A stretch of DNA of 64,000 nucleotides from Thermostichus lividus PCC 6715 (GCF_002754935.1 NZ_CP018092.1:1426001-1490000), one strand, 5' to 3'; positions 27,873-38,265 are shown, counted from the stretch's first letter. Numbers and translations: made by a program. The notes: generated from the letters alone by a model not told the origin.

Positions 27873-29102
27873 ATGACATCTCAGAGCGATGCAGCAACAA
27901 TTTTAGCCCCCGATGAAGAGTGGCCAGTTTTACAAATTACAACGCCAGCGTCAGTCCAAGAGATTCGCCTAAGTCAACCGCGAATGCGAGCGGGGCGATC
28001 GCCCCACAATGAAATTGTCATTTCCTATCCCACCATTTCGCGGCACCATTTTGAAATCAGTAAAACTGATACAGGCTACACCATTCAGGATTTAGGAAGT
28101 AAATTAGGGTTGCTTTTTGGCGATCGCCCCGTCAACCATAAACATCTCGAGGATGGCGACACATTTTTTATTGGCGCTAACGTCAAATTAGTGTTTCGCC
28201 AATCCCCCGTTAAGATTCTGCAAAAAACGATTCACTTCCAAGGGAAAACGGTTCTGCGCATTGGCCGGAGTGAGGATAACGATATTCAAATCGACCACCC
28301 CCAAATTTCGCGGCACCATGCCAAAATTGAGCGCCAAGGCACCGCCATTGTCCTTAGCGATCTGGGGTCATCTAATGGAGTCTTTTGTAACGGTAAGCGG
28401 CTCACCAAACCCCAATCCCTACGGGTTGGCGATAAAGTGCGCATTGGTCCCTACCTATTGCAAATCAACATTGACGAAACCATTACCGTTGACAACGAAG
28501 CGGGTAGCATTCGCCTCGATGCCTTTGGCCTTGAAAAAGTTGTTAAAGGTAACAAGAAACTGCTGCACGATATTTCCCTATCGATTTTGCCCCGCGAGTT
28601 TGTGGTCATTGCTGGGGTCAGTGGTTGTGGTAAGTCCACCCTTCTCAAAGCCCTGACAGGCTTTACCCCCGCCTCCAGTGGTACGGTTCTCATTAACGGC
28701 AACGACCTTTACCGCCATTTTGATGCCTACCGGTCTGAGTTTGCCTACGTCCCCCAAGAAGATATTGTCCACAAAGAATTAACCGTGGCAGAAGCCTTGA
28801 ACTTTGCCGCTCAGTTGCGGATGCCTGCCGATGTAACTCCCCGTGAGCGTGAGCAGCGGGTTGTAGAGGTCATGGCCATTTTGGGCTTGAGCGATCGCCG
28901 CGATGTCCCTATCAAAAACTTGAGTGGCGGTCAGCTAAAGCGGGTCTCTATTGGTGTGGAATTGCTGACCAAACCCAGCTTATTCTTTCTAGATGAGGCC
29001 ACCTCCGGTTTGGATCCGGGCACCGAAGCAGAGGTCATGTGCTTACTGCGGGGTCTAGCCAATGATGGCTGCACCGTTGTTCTCATTGACACCCTGCACT
29101 AA
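27873..29102 (+). CDS. FHA-FHA-ABC ATPase, truncated before the H-loop
   Basis: 409 residues from the ATG at 27873. Two FHA domains (about 45-110 and 130-205; phosphothreonine-binding SRHHFEI and SRHHAKI) precede an ABC ATPase with Walker A GVSGCGKST, signature LSGGQLKRV, Walker B LFFLDEAT and D-loop SGLD. In this family (ABCG-like, FHA-fused) VVLITHA follows and then a membrane domain. Here the frame reads VVLIDTLH and stops. The switch histidine and the entire transmembrane part are missing, and the WD40 gene begins 12 bp later. A deletion between the two genes is the simplest reading. Even if expressed it should not hydrolyse ATP normally. Confidence 0.85.
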   Translation: MTSQSDAATILAPDEEWPVLQITTPASVQEIRLSQPRMRAGRSPHNEIVISYPTISRHHFEISKTDTGYTIQDLGSKLGLLFGDRPVNHKHLEDGDTFFIGANVKLVFRQSPVKILQKTIHFQGKTVLRIGRSEDNDIQIDHPQISRHHAKIERQGTAIVLSDLGSSNGVFCNGKRLTKPQSLRVGDKVRIGPYLLQINIDETITVDNEAGSIRLDAFGLEKVVKGNKKLLHDISLSILPREFVVIAGVSGCGKSTLLKALTGFTPASSGTVLINGNDLYRHFDAYRSEFAYVPQEDIVHKELTVAEALNFAAQLRMPADVTPREREQRVVEVMAILGLSDRRDVPIKNLSGGQLKRVSIGVELLTKPSLFFLDEATSGLDPGTEAEVMCLLRGLANDGCTVVLIDTLH

Positions 29103-29114
29103 GGGAGGTACCCC

Positions 29115-30225
29115 GTGGCCGCCTTAACCCTGTTGGGGCAGACCCAACTTCAGGACTACGTTACCGCCGTGGCGTGGGGCGATCGCTATCTTTTGGCAAC
29201 CTCTGCCGCAGGGGATGTGTATCAGATTGATCCGCTGTTAGGGGAACAGGTGATCCTGCAACCAGCAACCGAGCAAAGCCTTGATGTGCTTGCGGTCGCA
29301 GGCGATCGCTGGGCGGCGGCTGGCCAGCAAGGACGGCTAATCATCGGCTCTTGGCACGAAGGAGACGATCGCCGTCACCTTCTGAATTATGGTTCAGTGT
29401 GGATCGATCAGCTCGCATGGCACCCGCACCACCCATGGGTGGCCTTTAGCTTGGGGCACTACGTCCAAGTATGGGATGCGGCTGCCGCAGAGGTGATCAC
29501 AACCCTCGACTTTGGCGAGTCCTCCGTTTTAGCACTTGCTTGGCAACCCACGGGAGAGACCTTGGCTGTGGCAGGCTACCGCGGGATTCAGGTGTGGGCG
29601 GTGGCAGATTGGGATGCCGATCCCCTCGCCCTTGGGTTTATGTCCGCCGCTGTGGGTCTCGCATGGTCGCCCCAAGGCGACTACCTAGCCGCCAGCAACA
29701 TGGATCACATCGGGTATGGCTGGAAGCCCCGTACTTCAGTGCGGGGAGGAAAGCTCCTTTAGCAACTTTAGTTGCCTTAGGTTATAATTGTACTGCGGAC
29801 ACCAGAAACGGTTGTTTAAGGCACTGGTAACGGTCGATTGGGGGTGTTGTAAACCACCCCAGAGGCTCGTGGTTGGCTTGCTAACTGCAGGGCTACTAAA
29901 AGCTCCCTGCTTTAGCTGGGAGTAGTTTACGAGCTCCCAAGAGGGGATCATCCTCTGGCAGTTCAGCCCAGAACAGGACAGTTGGCAACCCAATGTCTTG
30001 GAATTACATCGTGGCACCGTGCGAGCGCTGAGCCTACATCCCAATGGCCAAGGCTTTGCCTCCAGCGGGGATGAAGGGTGGCTCTGTCTTTGGCAGCAGT
30101 TGCAACCCCGCCAACTCCTAGATGCTGGGGATGTGAGTGCGCTGGCATGGCATCCCTTAGGGCACTATCTTGCCGCTGGTGGCTGCCAAGGGGAGGTCTG
30201 GGTGTGGAGCGCTCAAGCGGGGTAA
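29115..30225 (+). pseudogene. WD40-repeat protein interrupted by a 224-bp mobile repeat
   Basis: A GTG start with AAGGGAGGT upstream. WD-type blades are visible before the break (AWHPHHPWVAFSLGHYVQVWD; VLALAWQPTGETLAVAGYRGIQVW) and after it (IILWQFSPEQDSW; ALSLHPNGQGFASSGDEGWLCLWQQ; ALAWHPLGHYLAAGGCQGEVWVW). Between them the 224-bp repeat at 29707-29930 shifts the frame and brings stops. The downstream half stays open and ends at 30225. The intact protein would be a beta-propeller of about 300 residues. The two halves do not join perfectly when the repeat is removed, so a few bases were lost or gained at insertion. Confidence 0.82.
29707..29930. repeat. 224-bp non-autonomous IS200/IS605-like element, copy A (inside the WD40 gene)
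   Basis: Runs from ACATCGGGTA to AGTAGTTTAC and is about 97% identical (6 differences counted by eye) to 37633-37856. It has no open frame of note. Read on the minus strand, one end folds as CTACTCCC..GGGAG..GTAG and the other as CCCCG-CACTGAAGTA-CGGGG, resembling the left- and right-end hairpins of IS200/IS605 elements. This is a MITE/PATE-type element probably moved by a TnpA in trans. Confidence 0.82.
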
Positions 30226-30268
30226 TGCCTGTGGTAGGATGTTGCTGCTCAGGTATGGGGCAACGTGG

Positions 30269-30787
30269 ATGCAGTTGATCGATCGCTATGGCCGCCTTTT
30301 TGGCAAACTCAGTCTGCTAGACATTGGTGCCGGAGTTGTGCTGCTGTGCGTACTTGTGGGCTTGTTTGTGTTGCCGGGGCGATCGGGCACCTCCCTTGCC
30401 CAAATCACCACCGCCAAGCCCATAGAAGTCGATATCCTTGTGTTGGGCTTAAGTACACCAACGCCCCAAGACTTAATTCCCAACGGCAGTACGGCAAACT
30501 TTATTATCCGCAACCAGCCCTACGGCCAAATTACAGTCAAAAATGTCCAAGTGCTACCCCGCACCGTCACCGTCTCGCAGCCCGACGGCTCGGTAAAAGC
30601 CCTACCCGACCCGCGCCCCGAAATGGCCTTTAGCAGCAATCTTCTAGTCACCCTCGAAGGCAAAGGTCAAGTGACTAACAGTGGCCCTGTCCTTGGGAAC
30701 AGTGCCATCAAAGTAGGTACCCCTGTCGAACTAGAGGGCAAAGAGTATAACTTTCGCGCATCCGTCATTGCCGTGAGGACATTTTAG
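30269..30787 (+). CDS. DUF4330 domain protein
   Basis: 172 residues from the ATG at 30269 (MQLIDRYGRLFGKLSLLDIG). One membrane segment (about 17-38; GAGVVLLCVLVGLFVLP) anchors a beta-rich extracytoplasmic domain (about 50-172). The N-terminal D.YGRLFGKLSLLD and PIEVDILVLGLSTPTPQDL are characteristic of this cyanobacterial family, whose function is unknown. The tail overlaps the convergent ridA by 23 bp. Confidence 0.82.
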   Translation: MQLIDRYGRLFGKLSLLDIGAGVVLLCVLVGLFVLPGRSGTSLAQITTAKPIEVDILVLGLSTPTPQDLIPNGSTANFIIRNQPYGQITVKNVQVLPRTVTVSQPDGSVKALPDPRPEMAFSSNLLVTLEGKGQVTNSGPVLGNSAIKVGTPVELEGKEYNFRASVIAVRTF

Positions 30788-31172
30788 GAACCATTGCCAC
30801 ACAGTCAATTTCCACCTTCACCCCCTTGGGCAGACGTGAAACCTCAACACACGCCCGTGCGGGAGCTGTGTCGGGGTCAACATATTCACCATAGACGCTA
30901 TTCATGGCAGCAAAATCATTTAAGTCCGCTAAATATACTGTTGTTTTCACCACCTGCGACCAGTCACTCCCCGCTGCCCTGAGCACCGCACTCAGGTTCT
31001 GCATCACCTGACGGGTTTGGGCAACAACATCTTCGCCACCAACCACCTCCCCCGTCTGCGGATCAAGGGCAATTTGCCCCGCCAAAAAGACCCACTCCCC
31101 CACCTGTACCGCTTGACTGTAAGGCCCAACGGGGGCTGGGGCATCCGGTGTATAAATAATTACTTTCGTCAT
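30765..31172 (-). CDS. ridA: RidA family protein (enamine/imine deaminase)
   Basis: 135 residues. RidA hydrolyses reactive 2-aminoacrylate-type enamines released by PLP enzymes. The family markers are APAPVGPYSQAVQVGEWVFLAGQIALDP, in which the GPYSQ loop lines the active site, and the arginine of PARACVEVSRLPKGVKVEIDCVA in two pieces. Length is normal. It is divergent from psaA and probably monocistronic. Confidence 0.93.
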   Translation of the reverse strand: MTKVIIYTPDAPAPVGPYSQAVQVGEWVFLAGQIALDPQTGEVVGGEDVVAQTRQVMQNLSAVLRAAGSDWSQVVKTTVYLADLNDFAAMNSVYGEYVDPDTAPARACVEVSRLPKGVKVEIDCVAMVPKMSSRQ

Positions 31173-31374
31173 AAAACTTAAAATAGTTTACAAAGCGGGG
31201 CGATCGCCCTAAAAGCTGATGATATAGGGCATTGTCAAACCCATACCAGCAACAAATCAATGGGTATCATAGCGCAAAGATATGCATTTATACCCCCATA
31301 AACATGTCAAGAATTCAAGCATCTTAAATAATGTTAATTATCGGCAAAGCCTGTACTACCCTTCTATAATGCTG

Positions 31375-31380
31375 AATTGA
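31375..31380 (+). promoter_or_regulatory. Candidate -10 box for psaAB
   Basis: TATAAT lies 149 bp upstream of the psaA start. The hexamer 17 bp further up (TGTACT) is a poor -35. A long untranslated leader is usual for psaA in cyanobacteria. I could not find a convincing pair of HLR1 repeats for RpaB. Confidence 0.35.
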
Positions 31381-31429
31381 GCATTCGCCTCCAGAACGGG
31401 CTTTATCGTTCCATTCGGTGTCATTAGAG

Positions 31430-31451
31430 TAAAGATTCTTCATAATCTTTA
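31430..31451. promoter_or_regulatory. Perfect inverted repeat in the psaA leader
   Basis: TAAAGATT (31430-31437), six bases, and AATCTTTA (31444-31451) form a perfect 8-bp dyad, centred about 83 bp before the psaA start codon. It could be a protein-binding site or an mRNA hairpin. CATAAT inside it might also serve as a second -10 box. Confidence 0.5.
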
Positions 31452-31523
31452 TCCTAACGACCAGTCTATTAAATGAAGCGAATGCCCTCGTTCCTTCCTT
31501 GCCTAAGAGAGAGGAGAGACTCG

Positions 31524-33791
31524 ATGACCATCAGTCCACCGGAGCGAGAGCCAAAAGTCAGAGTCGTGGTTGACAATGACCCGGTACCTACGTCCTTTGA
31601 GAAATGGGCAAAACCTGGGCATTTTGATCGCACTTTGGCCAGAGGTCCCCAAACCACCACATGGATTTGGAACCTTCACGCTCTTGCCCACGATTTCGAT
31701 ACACACACTAGCGACCTCGAAGATATTTCCCGCAAAATCTTCAGTGCACACTTCGGCCATCTGGCAGTGGTGTTCATCTGGCTGAGTGGGATGTACTTCC
31801 ACGGTGCAAAATTCTCTAACTATGAGGCTTGGCTGGCCGATCCTACCGGCATCAAGCCCAGTGCTCAAGTTGTCTGGCCCATTGTCGGTCAAGGCATCCT
31901 CAACGGTGATGTCGGCGGTGGTTTCCACGGCATCCAAATCACCTCGGGGCTATTCCAACTCTGGCGAGCCTCTGGGATCACCAATGAGTTCCAGCTTTAC
32001 TGCACCGCGATCGGTGGCTTGGTCATGGCTGGCTTAATGCTCTTTGCAGGCTGGTTCCACTATCACAAGCGCGCTCCCAAGCTGGAATGGTTCCAAAACG
32101 TGGAGTCCATGCTCAACCATCACTTGGCTGGTTTACTCGGCCTCGGTTCCTTGGGATGGGCGGGTCACCAAATTCACGTTTCGCTCCCCATCAATCAGCT
32201 CTTGGATGCGGGTGTGGCGGCGAAGGATATTCCGCTGCCCCATGAGTTCATTCTCAACCCCAGCTTGATGGCAGAGCTTTACCCCAACATCAATTGGGGG
32301 GTGTTCAGCGGTGTGATTCCGTTCTTCACGTTTAACTGGGCCGCTTACTCAGATTTCTTGACCTTCAAAGGTGGTTTAAACCCCGTTACCGGTGGCCTTT
32401 GGCTGTCGGATACGGCACACCACCACGTGGCGATCGCCGTCCTCTTTATCATTGCCGGTCACATGTACCGCACCAACTGGGGAATTGGCCATAGCCTCAA
32501 AGAAATTCTTGAAGCTCACAAAGGCCCCTTCACTGGGACTGGGCACAAAGGTCTCTACGAAGTGCTGACCACGTCTTGGCATGCCCAACTGGCGATCAAC
32601 TTGGCCATGATGGGGTCGCTTAGCATCATCGTGGCGCAGCACATGTACGCGATGCCGCCCTATCCCTACCTTGCCACCGACTATCCAACCCAGCTATCGC
32701 TATTCACCCACCATATGTGGATTGGCGGCTTCCTGATTGTTGGCGGTGCCGCTCATGGGGCAATTTTCTTTGTGCGGGACTACGACCCAGCCGTCAACCA
32801 AAACAACGTGTTGGATCGCGTTCTGCGGCATCGGGATGCCATTATTTCTCACCTGAACTGGGTCTGTATTTTCTTGGGCTTCCACAGCTTCGGACTGTAC
32901 GTCCACAACGACACCATGCGAGCCTTTGGTCGTCCCCAAGATATGTTCTCTGACACTGGCATTCAATTGCAGCCGGTCTTTGCCCAGTGGGTGCAGCACC
33001 TGCATACCCTTGCGCCGGGCGGTACTGCTCCCAACGCCGCAGCCACTGCTAGCGTGGCGTTTGGGGGTGATGTTGTGGCAGTGGGTGGCAAAGTCGCCAT
33101 GATGCCGATCGCCCTTGGCACCGCTGACTTCTTGGTGCACCACATCCATGCCTTCACCATTCACGTGACGGTATTGATTCTGCTCAAGGGTGTGCTGTTT
33201 GCCCGTAGCTCTCGCTTAATTCCCGATAAAGCCAATTTGGGCTTCCGGTTCCCCTGCGACGGCCCCGGTCGGGGTGGCACGTGCCAAGTCTCCGGTTGGG
33301 ATCACGTCTTTCTTGGCTTGTTCTGGATGTACAACTGCATTTCCGTGGTTATTTTCCACTTTAGTTGGAAGATGCAATCGGATGTGTGGGGGACGGTTGC
33401 CCCCGATGGCACCGTGTCTCATATTACGGGCGGTAACTTTGCCCAAAGTGCCATCACCATTAACGGCTGGCTACGGGACTTTCTGTGGGCACAAGCCTCC
33501 CAGGTGATTGGCTCCTATGGTTCAGCCCTATCCGCTTACGGCTTGCTCTTCTTGGGTGCTCACTTTGTTTGGGCCTTCAGTCTGATGTTCCTGTTCAGTG
33601 GCCGTGGCTACTGGCAAGAGCTGATTGAGTCCATTGTTTGGGCACACAACAAGCTAAAAGTTGCGCCAGCAATTCAACCCCGTGCCCTGAGTATTATTCA
33701 AGGTCGGGCGGTCGGTGTGGCGCATTACCTCCTAGGGGGGATTGCCACCACATGGGCATTCTTCCTAGCTCGAATTATTTCTGTAGGATAG
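31524..33791 (+). CDS. psaA: Photosystem I P700 apoprotein A1
   Basis: 755 residues starting at [16 protein letters not shown], with GAGGAGA upstream; the upstream in-frame ATG at 31473 is not conserved. PsaA forms, with PsaB, the thylakoid heterodimer that binds P700, the primary electron carriers and the Fx cluster. The Fx loop [16 protein letters not shown] is intact, as are the many membrane helices with chlorophyll-ligand histidines ([23 protein letters not shown]). The sequence is nearly that of T. elongatus PsaA over its whole length. psaB follows after 23 bp. Confidence 0.98.
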   Translation: MTISPPEREPKVRVVVDNDPVPTSFEKWAKPGHFDRTLARGPQTTTWIWNLHALAHDFDTHTSDLEDISRKIFSAHFGHLAVVFIWLSGMYFHGAKFSNYEAWLADPTGIKPSAQVVWPIVGQGILNGDVGGGFHGIQITSGLFQLWRASGITNEFQLYCTAIGGLVMAGLMLFAGWFHYHKRAPKLEWFQNVESMLNHHLAGLLGLGSLGWAGHQIHVSLPINQLLDAGVAAKDIPLPHEFILNPSLMAELYPNINWGVFSGVIPFFTFNWAAYSDFLTFKGGLNPVTGGLWLSDTAHHHVAIAVLFIIAGHMYRTNWGIGHSLKEILEAHKGPFTGTGHKGLYEVLTTSWHAQLAINLAMMGSLSIIVAQHMYAMPPYPYLATDYPTQLSLFTHHMWIGGFLIVGGAAHGAIFFVRDYDPAVNQNNVLDRVLRHRDAIISHLNWVCIFLGFHSFGLYVHNDTMRAFGRPQDMFSDTGIQLQPVFAQWVQHLHTLAPGGTAPNAAATASVAFGGDVVAVGGKVAMMPIALGTADFLVHHIHAFTIHVTVLILLKGVLFARSSRLIPDKANLGFRFPCDGPGRGGTCQVSGWDHVFLGLFWMYNCISVVIFHFSWKMQSDVWGTVAPDGTVSHITGGNFAQSAITINGWLRDFLWAQASQVIGSYGSALSAYGLLFLGAHFVWAFSLMFLFSGRGYWQELIESIVWAHNKLKVAPAIQPRALSIIQGRAVGVAHYLLGGIATTWAFFLARIISVG

Positions 33792-33814
33792 GGGCGAGGA
33801 GGATACTACCGACT

Positions 33815-36040
33815 ATGGCAACTAAATTTCCTAAGTTTAGCCAAGACCTCGCACAGGATCCGACCACACGCCGGATTTGGTATGCCATCGCTACGGCACA
33901 TGACTTTGAAAGCCATGATGGTATGACCGAGGAAAATCTTTACCAAAAGATTTTTGCCTCCCACTTTGGGCATCTGGCCATTATCTTCCTGTGGGTGTCT
34001 GGTAGCCTATTCCACGTTGCGTGGCAAGGCAACTTTGAGCAGTGGATTCAAGATCCCCTGAACACCCGTCCCATCGCCCATGCGATCTGGGATCCCCAAT
34101 TTGGCAAAGCAGCGGTTGATGCGTTTACCCAAGCGGGTGCGTCCAGCCCTGTGGATATTGCCTACTCCGGTGTGTATCACTGGTGGTACACCATCGGTAT
34201 GCGCACCAACGGCGACCTCTACCAAGGCGCTATCTTCCTACTGGTGTTGGCCTCCTTGGCACTGTTTGCTGGTTGGCTGCACCTGCAACCCAAGTTCCGT
34301 CCTAGCCTCTCTTGGTTCAAAAATGCTGAATCGCGCTTGAACCACCACTTGGCGGGGCTGTTTGGGGTAAGCTCCTTGGCGTGGGCTGGCCACCTGATTC
34401 ACGTTGCTATTCCCGAATCCCGGGGGCAGCATGTCGGCTGGGATAACTTCCTGAGCACCATGCCTCACCCAGCGGGGTTGGCACCCTTCTTTACCGGTAA
34501 CTGGGGGGTATATGCCCAGAATCCCGATACCGCGAGCCATGTCTTTGGCACCTCGCAAGGAGCAGGTAGCGCAATTCTGACCTTCTTGGGTGGCTTCCAT
34601 CCCCAAACCGAGTCTTTGTGGCTCACCGATATGGCGCATCACCATTTGGCGATCGCCGTCCTCTTCATTGTTGCCGGTCACATGTATCGAACCCAGTTCG
34701 GTATTGGCCACAGCATCAAAGAAATGATGGATGCCAAAGACTTCTTTGGAACGAAGGTAGAGGGGCCGTTTAACATGCCCCACCAAGGCATCTACGAAAC
34801 CTACAACAACTCATTGCACTTCCAACTGGGGTGGCACTTGGCTTGTTTAGGGGTTATCACCTCCTTGGTGGCACAGCACATGTATTCTTTGCCGCCCTAT
34901 GCCTTTATTGCCCAAGATCACACCACCATGGCGGCTCTTTATACCCATCACCAGTACATTGCTGGCTTCTTGATGGTGGGTGCCTTTGCCCATGGTGCCA
35001 TCTTCCTCGTACGGGATTATGATCCGGTACAAAATAAAGGCAACGTGTTGGATCGGGTGTTGCAGCACAAAGAGGCGATTATTTCCCACCTTAGCTGGGT
35101 CTCCCTCTTCTTGGGTTTCCACACCTTAGGCCTGTACGTTCACAATGATGTCGTGGTGGCCTTTGGCACCCCTGAAAAGCAAATTCTTATTGAGCCAGTC
35201 TTTGCCCAGTTTATCCAAGCGGCGCACGGTAAATTGCTCTACGGTTTTGACACGCTGCTGTCGAATCCCGATAGTATTGCTGCAACTGCTTGGCCCAACT
35301 ACGGTAACGTCTGGCTGCCCGGCTGGTTAGATGCCATCAACAGTGGCAACAACTCGCTCTTCTTAACCATTGGCCCCGGTGACTTCTTGGTTCACCACGC
35401 CATTGCCTTGGGGCTGCACACCACCACCCTGATTTTGGTGAAAGGTGCGCTGGATGCCCGTGGCTCCAAACTGATGCCCGATAAAAAAGACTTCGGCTAT
35501 GCCTTCCCCTGCGATGGCCCTGGCCGGGGCGGTACCTGCGATATTTCTGCGTGGGATGCCTTCTATCTGGCGATGTTCTGGATGCTGAACACCATTGGCT
35601 GGGTCACCTTCTACTGGCACTGGAAACACCTTGGTGTCTGGGAAGGCAACGTGGCACAGTTCAATGAAAACTCGACCTACCTTATGGGTTGGCTGCGGGA
35701 TTACCTCTGGTTGAACTCGTCTCAACTCATCAACGGTTACAATCCCTTTGGCACCAATAACCTCTCCGTGTGGGCATGGATGTTCCTGTTTGGTCACCTC
35801 GTGTGGGCCACTGGCTTCATGTTCCTGATTAGCTGGCGCGGTTACTGGCAAGAGTTGATTGAAACCTTGGTGTGGGCGCACGAGCGGACACCATTAGCGA
35901 ACTTAGTGCGTTGGAAAGATAAGCCAGTGGCGCTTTCTATCGTGCAAGCTCGTTTGGTTGGCTTAGCTCACTTTAGCGTCGGGTATGTCTTGACCTACGC
36001 CGCCTTCCTGATTGCTTCAACCGCCTCGAAGTACGGTTGA
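33815..36040 (+). CDS. psaB: Photosystem I P700 apoprotein A2
   Basis: 741 residues starting [16 protein letters not shown], with GAGGAGG 8-14 bases upstream. Partner of PsaA in the PSI core. The Fx loop [16 protein letters not shown] supplies the other two cysteine ligands, and the eleven-helix pattern is complete ([23 protein letters not shown]). It ends STASKYG, as in other cyanobacteria. It is co-transcribed with psaA and closed by a strong terminator 27 bp after the stop. Confidence 0.98.
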   Translation: MATKFPKFSQDLAQDPTTRRIWYAIATAHDFESHDGMTEENLYQKIFASHFGHLAIIFLWVSGSLFHVAWQGNFEQWIQDPLNTRPIAHAIWDPQFGKAAVDAFTQAGASSPVDIAYSGVYHWWYTIGMRTNGDLYQGAIFLLVLASLALFAGWLHLQPKFRPSLSWFKNAESRLNHHLAGLFGVSSLAWAGHLIHVAIPESRGQHVGWDNFLSTMPHPAGLAPFFTGNWGVYAQNPDTASHVFGTSQGAGSAILTFLGGFHPQTESLWLTDMAHHHLAIAVLFIVAGHMYRTQFGIGHSIKEMMDAKDFFGTKVEGPFNMPHQGIYETYNNSLHFQLGWHLACLGVITSLVAQHMYSLPPYAFIAQDHTTMAALYTHHQYIAGFLMVGAFAHGAIFLVRDYDPVQNKGNVLDRVLQHKEAIISHLSWVSLFLGFHTLGLYVHNDVVVAFGTPEKQILIEPVFAQFIQAAHGKLLYGFDTLLSNPDSIAATAWPNYGNVWLPGWLDAINSGNNSLFLTIGPGDFLVHHAIALGLHTTTLILVKGALDARGSKLMPDKKDFGYAFPCDGPGRGGTCDISAWDAFYLAMFWMLNTIGWVTFYWHWKHLGVWEGNVAQFNENSTYLMGWLRDYLWLNSSQLINGYNPFGTNNLSVWAWMFLFGHLVWATGFMFLISWRGYWQELIETLVWAHERTPLANLVRWKDKPVALSIVQARLVGLAHFSVGYVLTYAAFLIASTASKYG

Positions 36041-36066
36041 TCTAGCTAGGTTAGGTTAACGTCTAC

Positions 36067-36101
36067 AAAATCCCCTGCTGCTCTGGTGGGGGATTTTTTA
36101 T
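36067..36101 (+). terminator. Rho-independent terminator of psaAB
   Basis: AAAATCCCC (36067-36075) pairs with GGGGATTTT (36089-36097), and the T-run continues to 36099. It lies 27 bp after the psaB stop codon. Confidence 0.85.
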
Positions 36102-36164
36102 AGAAATTTCTTAAGATGCACTTAAATCTGGACAAATTGATTACCAAAAACAGAAACGGTGTAA

Positions 36165-36323
36165 CGATACAAATCTAGGCTGCGGGATATTGGCAACAAT
36201 CCAGAAGATGATCTGACGGAGCCGGAGAAAATTGCCGCCGCGATCGCCACCCATTTAGCCAATACCTTGCAAGAAATGGAGACACTGATAGAGGAGTTCG
36301 CCCCCAATGGAGGTCCGTCATGA
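36165..36323 (+). pseudogene. Remnant of a small protein upstream of the Uma2 gene
   Basis: An open stretch with no start (RYKSRLRDIGNNPEDD..AIATHLANTLQEMETLIEEF, in part) ends in a TGA overlapping the ATG of the next gene (ATGA). A stop at 36162 cuts it off from further plausible codons upstream (LPKTETV). The helical, charged composition and coupled stop suggest the C-terminus of a partner gene of the Uma2 protein. I do not recognise the family. Confidence 0.45.
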
Positions 36324-36928
36324 TTGCCAACCCTCAAGCTAGCGGTTTAACACCTGATGAATATCTGGCATGGGAAAGGGAGCAACCCATCAAACACGAA
36401 TACATGGATGGGGAAGTCTATGCGATGACGGGTGGGACATTGACCCACAATGACATTACCCTGAATCTTTATAGCCAATTACGACCACACCTACGGAAAC
36501 GGGGCTGTCGCATTAATGTAGCAGATGTGAAGGTACAGGTTAGCCAAAGAGGACCATATTTTTATCCCGATGTGGTGGTGAGTTGTGATGAGCGCGATCG
36601 CCGAGCCACAGAAGCTATCCAATATCCTAAGCTCATTGTTGAAGTTCTCTCGCCCAGCACGGCTGGTTTTGACCGGGGGGATAAGTTTAGGTTTTACCGC
36701 CGCATCTCTACTCTACAGGAATATGTGTTGATTGATGCCGAGAAAGTGGGGATAGACTGCTATCGCAAAACCAGTGGGGGCAAGTGGGAACTGACGGCCT
36801 ATCCAGATGATGTAGCGGATGAGGAAAACCCCATTTTAGAACTGGTGAGTTTGGATTTTCAGTGTCCCTTGGCGTTGGTCTATGAAGAGGTGGAATTACC
36901 TGAGCCGTCTCACAGATGGCATGAGTAA
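36320..36928 (+). CDS. Uma2 family (DUF820) putative restriction endonuclease-like protein
   Basis: 202 residues. The fold is of the PD-(D/E)xK type; visible are LTPDEYLAWEREQPIKHEYMDGEVYAMTGGT (in pieces), the catalytic aspartate in FYPDVVVSC, and the E in LIVEVLSPSTAGFDRGDKF. Many copies of this family occur in cyanobacterial genomes, often beside mobile elements; the biological role is not settled. It starts inside the stop of the preceding remnant (ATGA). It sits in an accessory patch between psaB and msrA. Confidence 0.9.
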   Translation: MIANPQASGLTPDEYLAWEREQPIKHEYMDGEVYAMTGGTLTHNDITLNLYSQLRPHLRKRGCRINVADVKVQVSQRGPYFYPDVVVSCDERDRRATEAIQYPKLIVEVLSPSTAGFDRGDKFRFYRRISTLQEYVLIDAEKVGIDCYRKTSGGKWELTAYPDDVADEENPILELVSLDFQCPLALVYEEVELPEPSHRWHE

Positions 36929-36948
36929 TCAGAAAAGGATCAAATGCA

Positions 36949-37047
36949 ATGAAAACTAGAGACAAAGTATTAAAGATATTAAGAGATCGTAAATCGCTAC
37001 TACTACAGAACTATCAAATTTGTGAGGCTCTCCCATTAGTACGGTGA
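36949..37047 (+). pseudogene. MNT-type nucleotidyltransferase, N-terminal remnant
   Basis: 32 codons beginning MKTRDKVLKILRDRKSLLLQ and ending QICEALPLVR. The start matches small MntA-type nucleotidyltransferases, which continue with an ALFGSYARGE motif. Here the frame degenerates just where that motif should begin (GAGGCTCTCCCATTAGTACGG). AAGGA lies about 10 bases before the ATG. The catalytic domain is gone, probably through a deletion linked to the neighbouring IS605 remnant. No HEPN partner is present. Confidence 0.5.
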
Positions 37048-37313
37048 TAACTTTTACTAATTAGAGAAGCAAGCTAACAACCTTTACCGAAAATTGTTGA
37101 AATTTACAAAGCCGTACGCTTGTCGTTGAGTGCATCCCAGTTATGCAATGAGTTTGACATCCTCCCCCTCCTGAGCGCAGCGAAGGGAGGGGATTTCATC
37201 GTCGCCGATGAAGGTTTCTGCTTCAACGAGGTGACGTGCTCAACCTCTGTCTCCAGAAGATGAGTAGCGGCCTCCTCTCCACCGGCGTAAGAGCCTGTGT
37301 GCCCCACAGTACG

Positions 37314-38265
37314 TCAACCTAGCTCCACAATGTTGATAGCTACGTTGGGGTCTCTGTCCAGCACAGTTCCGCACTGGCACAAATGCGTACGAGTGCTGAG
37401 GGATGTCTTGACCAAATGGCCGCAACACGAGGATGTCTGGGAGGTGTACTGAGGTGGGACAGCGACAGTTACCACCCCAAATACGGTCCCGAAATAGTCC
37501 AGCCACTGGCGGAATTGATACCACGCTGCATCAACAATCGACTTGGCTACCTGATGGGTCTTCACCACGTTTCTGATTTGCACGTCCTCATACGCCACGA
37601 CAAAGCGCTCCGCGCCGCCAAAGGCGAACGTTACATCGGGTAGGGCTGGAAGCCCCGTACTTCAGTGCGGGGAGGAAAGCTCCTTTAGCAACTTCAGTTG
37701 TTTTAGGTTATAATTGTACTGCGGACACCAGAAACGGTTGTTCAAGGCACTGGTAACGGTCGATTGGGGGTGTTGTAAACCACCCCAGAGGCTCGCGGTT
37801 GGCTTGCTAACTGCAGGGCTACTAAAAGCTCCCTGCTTTAGCTGGGAGTAGTTTACAGCTCAGTCCTTACGCTGGCGTTGGACTGTTAGGTGTTTTCTTC
37901 CCAGTTTAAGCCTTGCTTTGGCGCGATTTTTTGACCCCTCTTGTTTGCGAGATAGACGGCGTTGTTCCCGTTTTGCCCTTCACTTTTTGTTTGCAGTTGT
38001 TATAGAAGCGAGAAATCGCTGACCACGCTCGTTCTGCCATCGTTGGTCGTGCCAGCGAGTTGAGTTTTTTCGCCCAAGGATACTCTTTGGCTAAAACTCG
38101 GCAGTATTTGTTGAGGTCAGCCGTGCGTTTGCCTTGCCCGTCCATCCAGTAGCGAAGCGCTTTGTTGCGAACAAAAAGACCCGTCCGCAGCGCTTGATCG
38201 AGCCGCTGATCCTAGTCTTGAGTTCCTTGCAACTTGGCTTCATAGACGAGAATTTTATCTACCAA
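37314..38265 (-). pseudogene. tnpB: tnpB pseudogene with stop, internal deletion and 224-bp insertion
   Basis: From the 5' end: ILVYEAKLQGTQD, an in-frame TAG, then DQRLDQALRTGLFVRNKALRYW and NKYCRVLAKEYPWAKKLNSLARPTMAERAWSAISRFYNNCKQK (in pieces) to a stop at 37906. Then comes the 224-bp repeat (37633-37856). After it the frame resumes with FGGAERFVVAYEDVQIRNVVKTHQVAKS, the zinc finger CCGHLV..CQCGTV and the RuvC-III motif DRDPNVAINIVE. The central region with RuvC-I is missing. At least three lesions, so it is clearly dead. Confidence 0.85.
37633..37856. repeat. 224-bp non-autonomous IS200/IS605-like element, copy B (inside the tnpB pseudogene)
   Basis: Same length and orientation as copy A at 29707-29930, with about six single-base differences. 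Right flanks differ immediately after GTTTAC. The left shared segment starts ACATCGGGTA. Copy B lies within another IS605-family element, a nested insertion. Confidence 0.82.

Noticed and set aside
34238-34786. Minus-strand 182-residue frame within psaB
   Set aside because: Antisense of a highly conserved gene; codon bias of psaB leaves the opposite frame open by chance.
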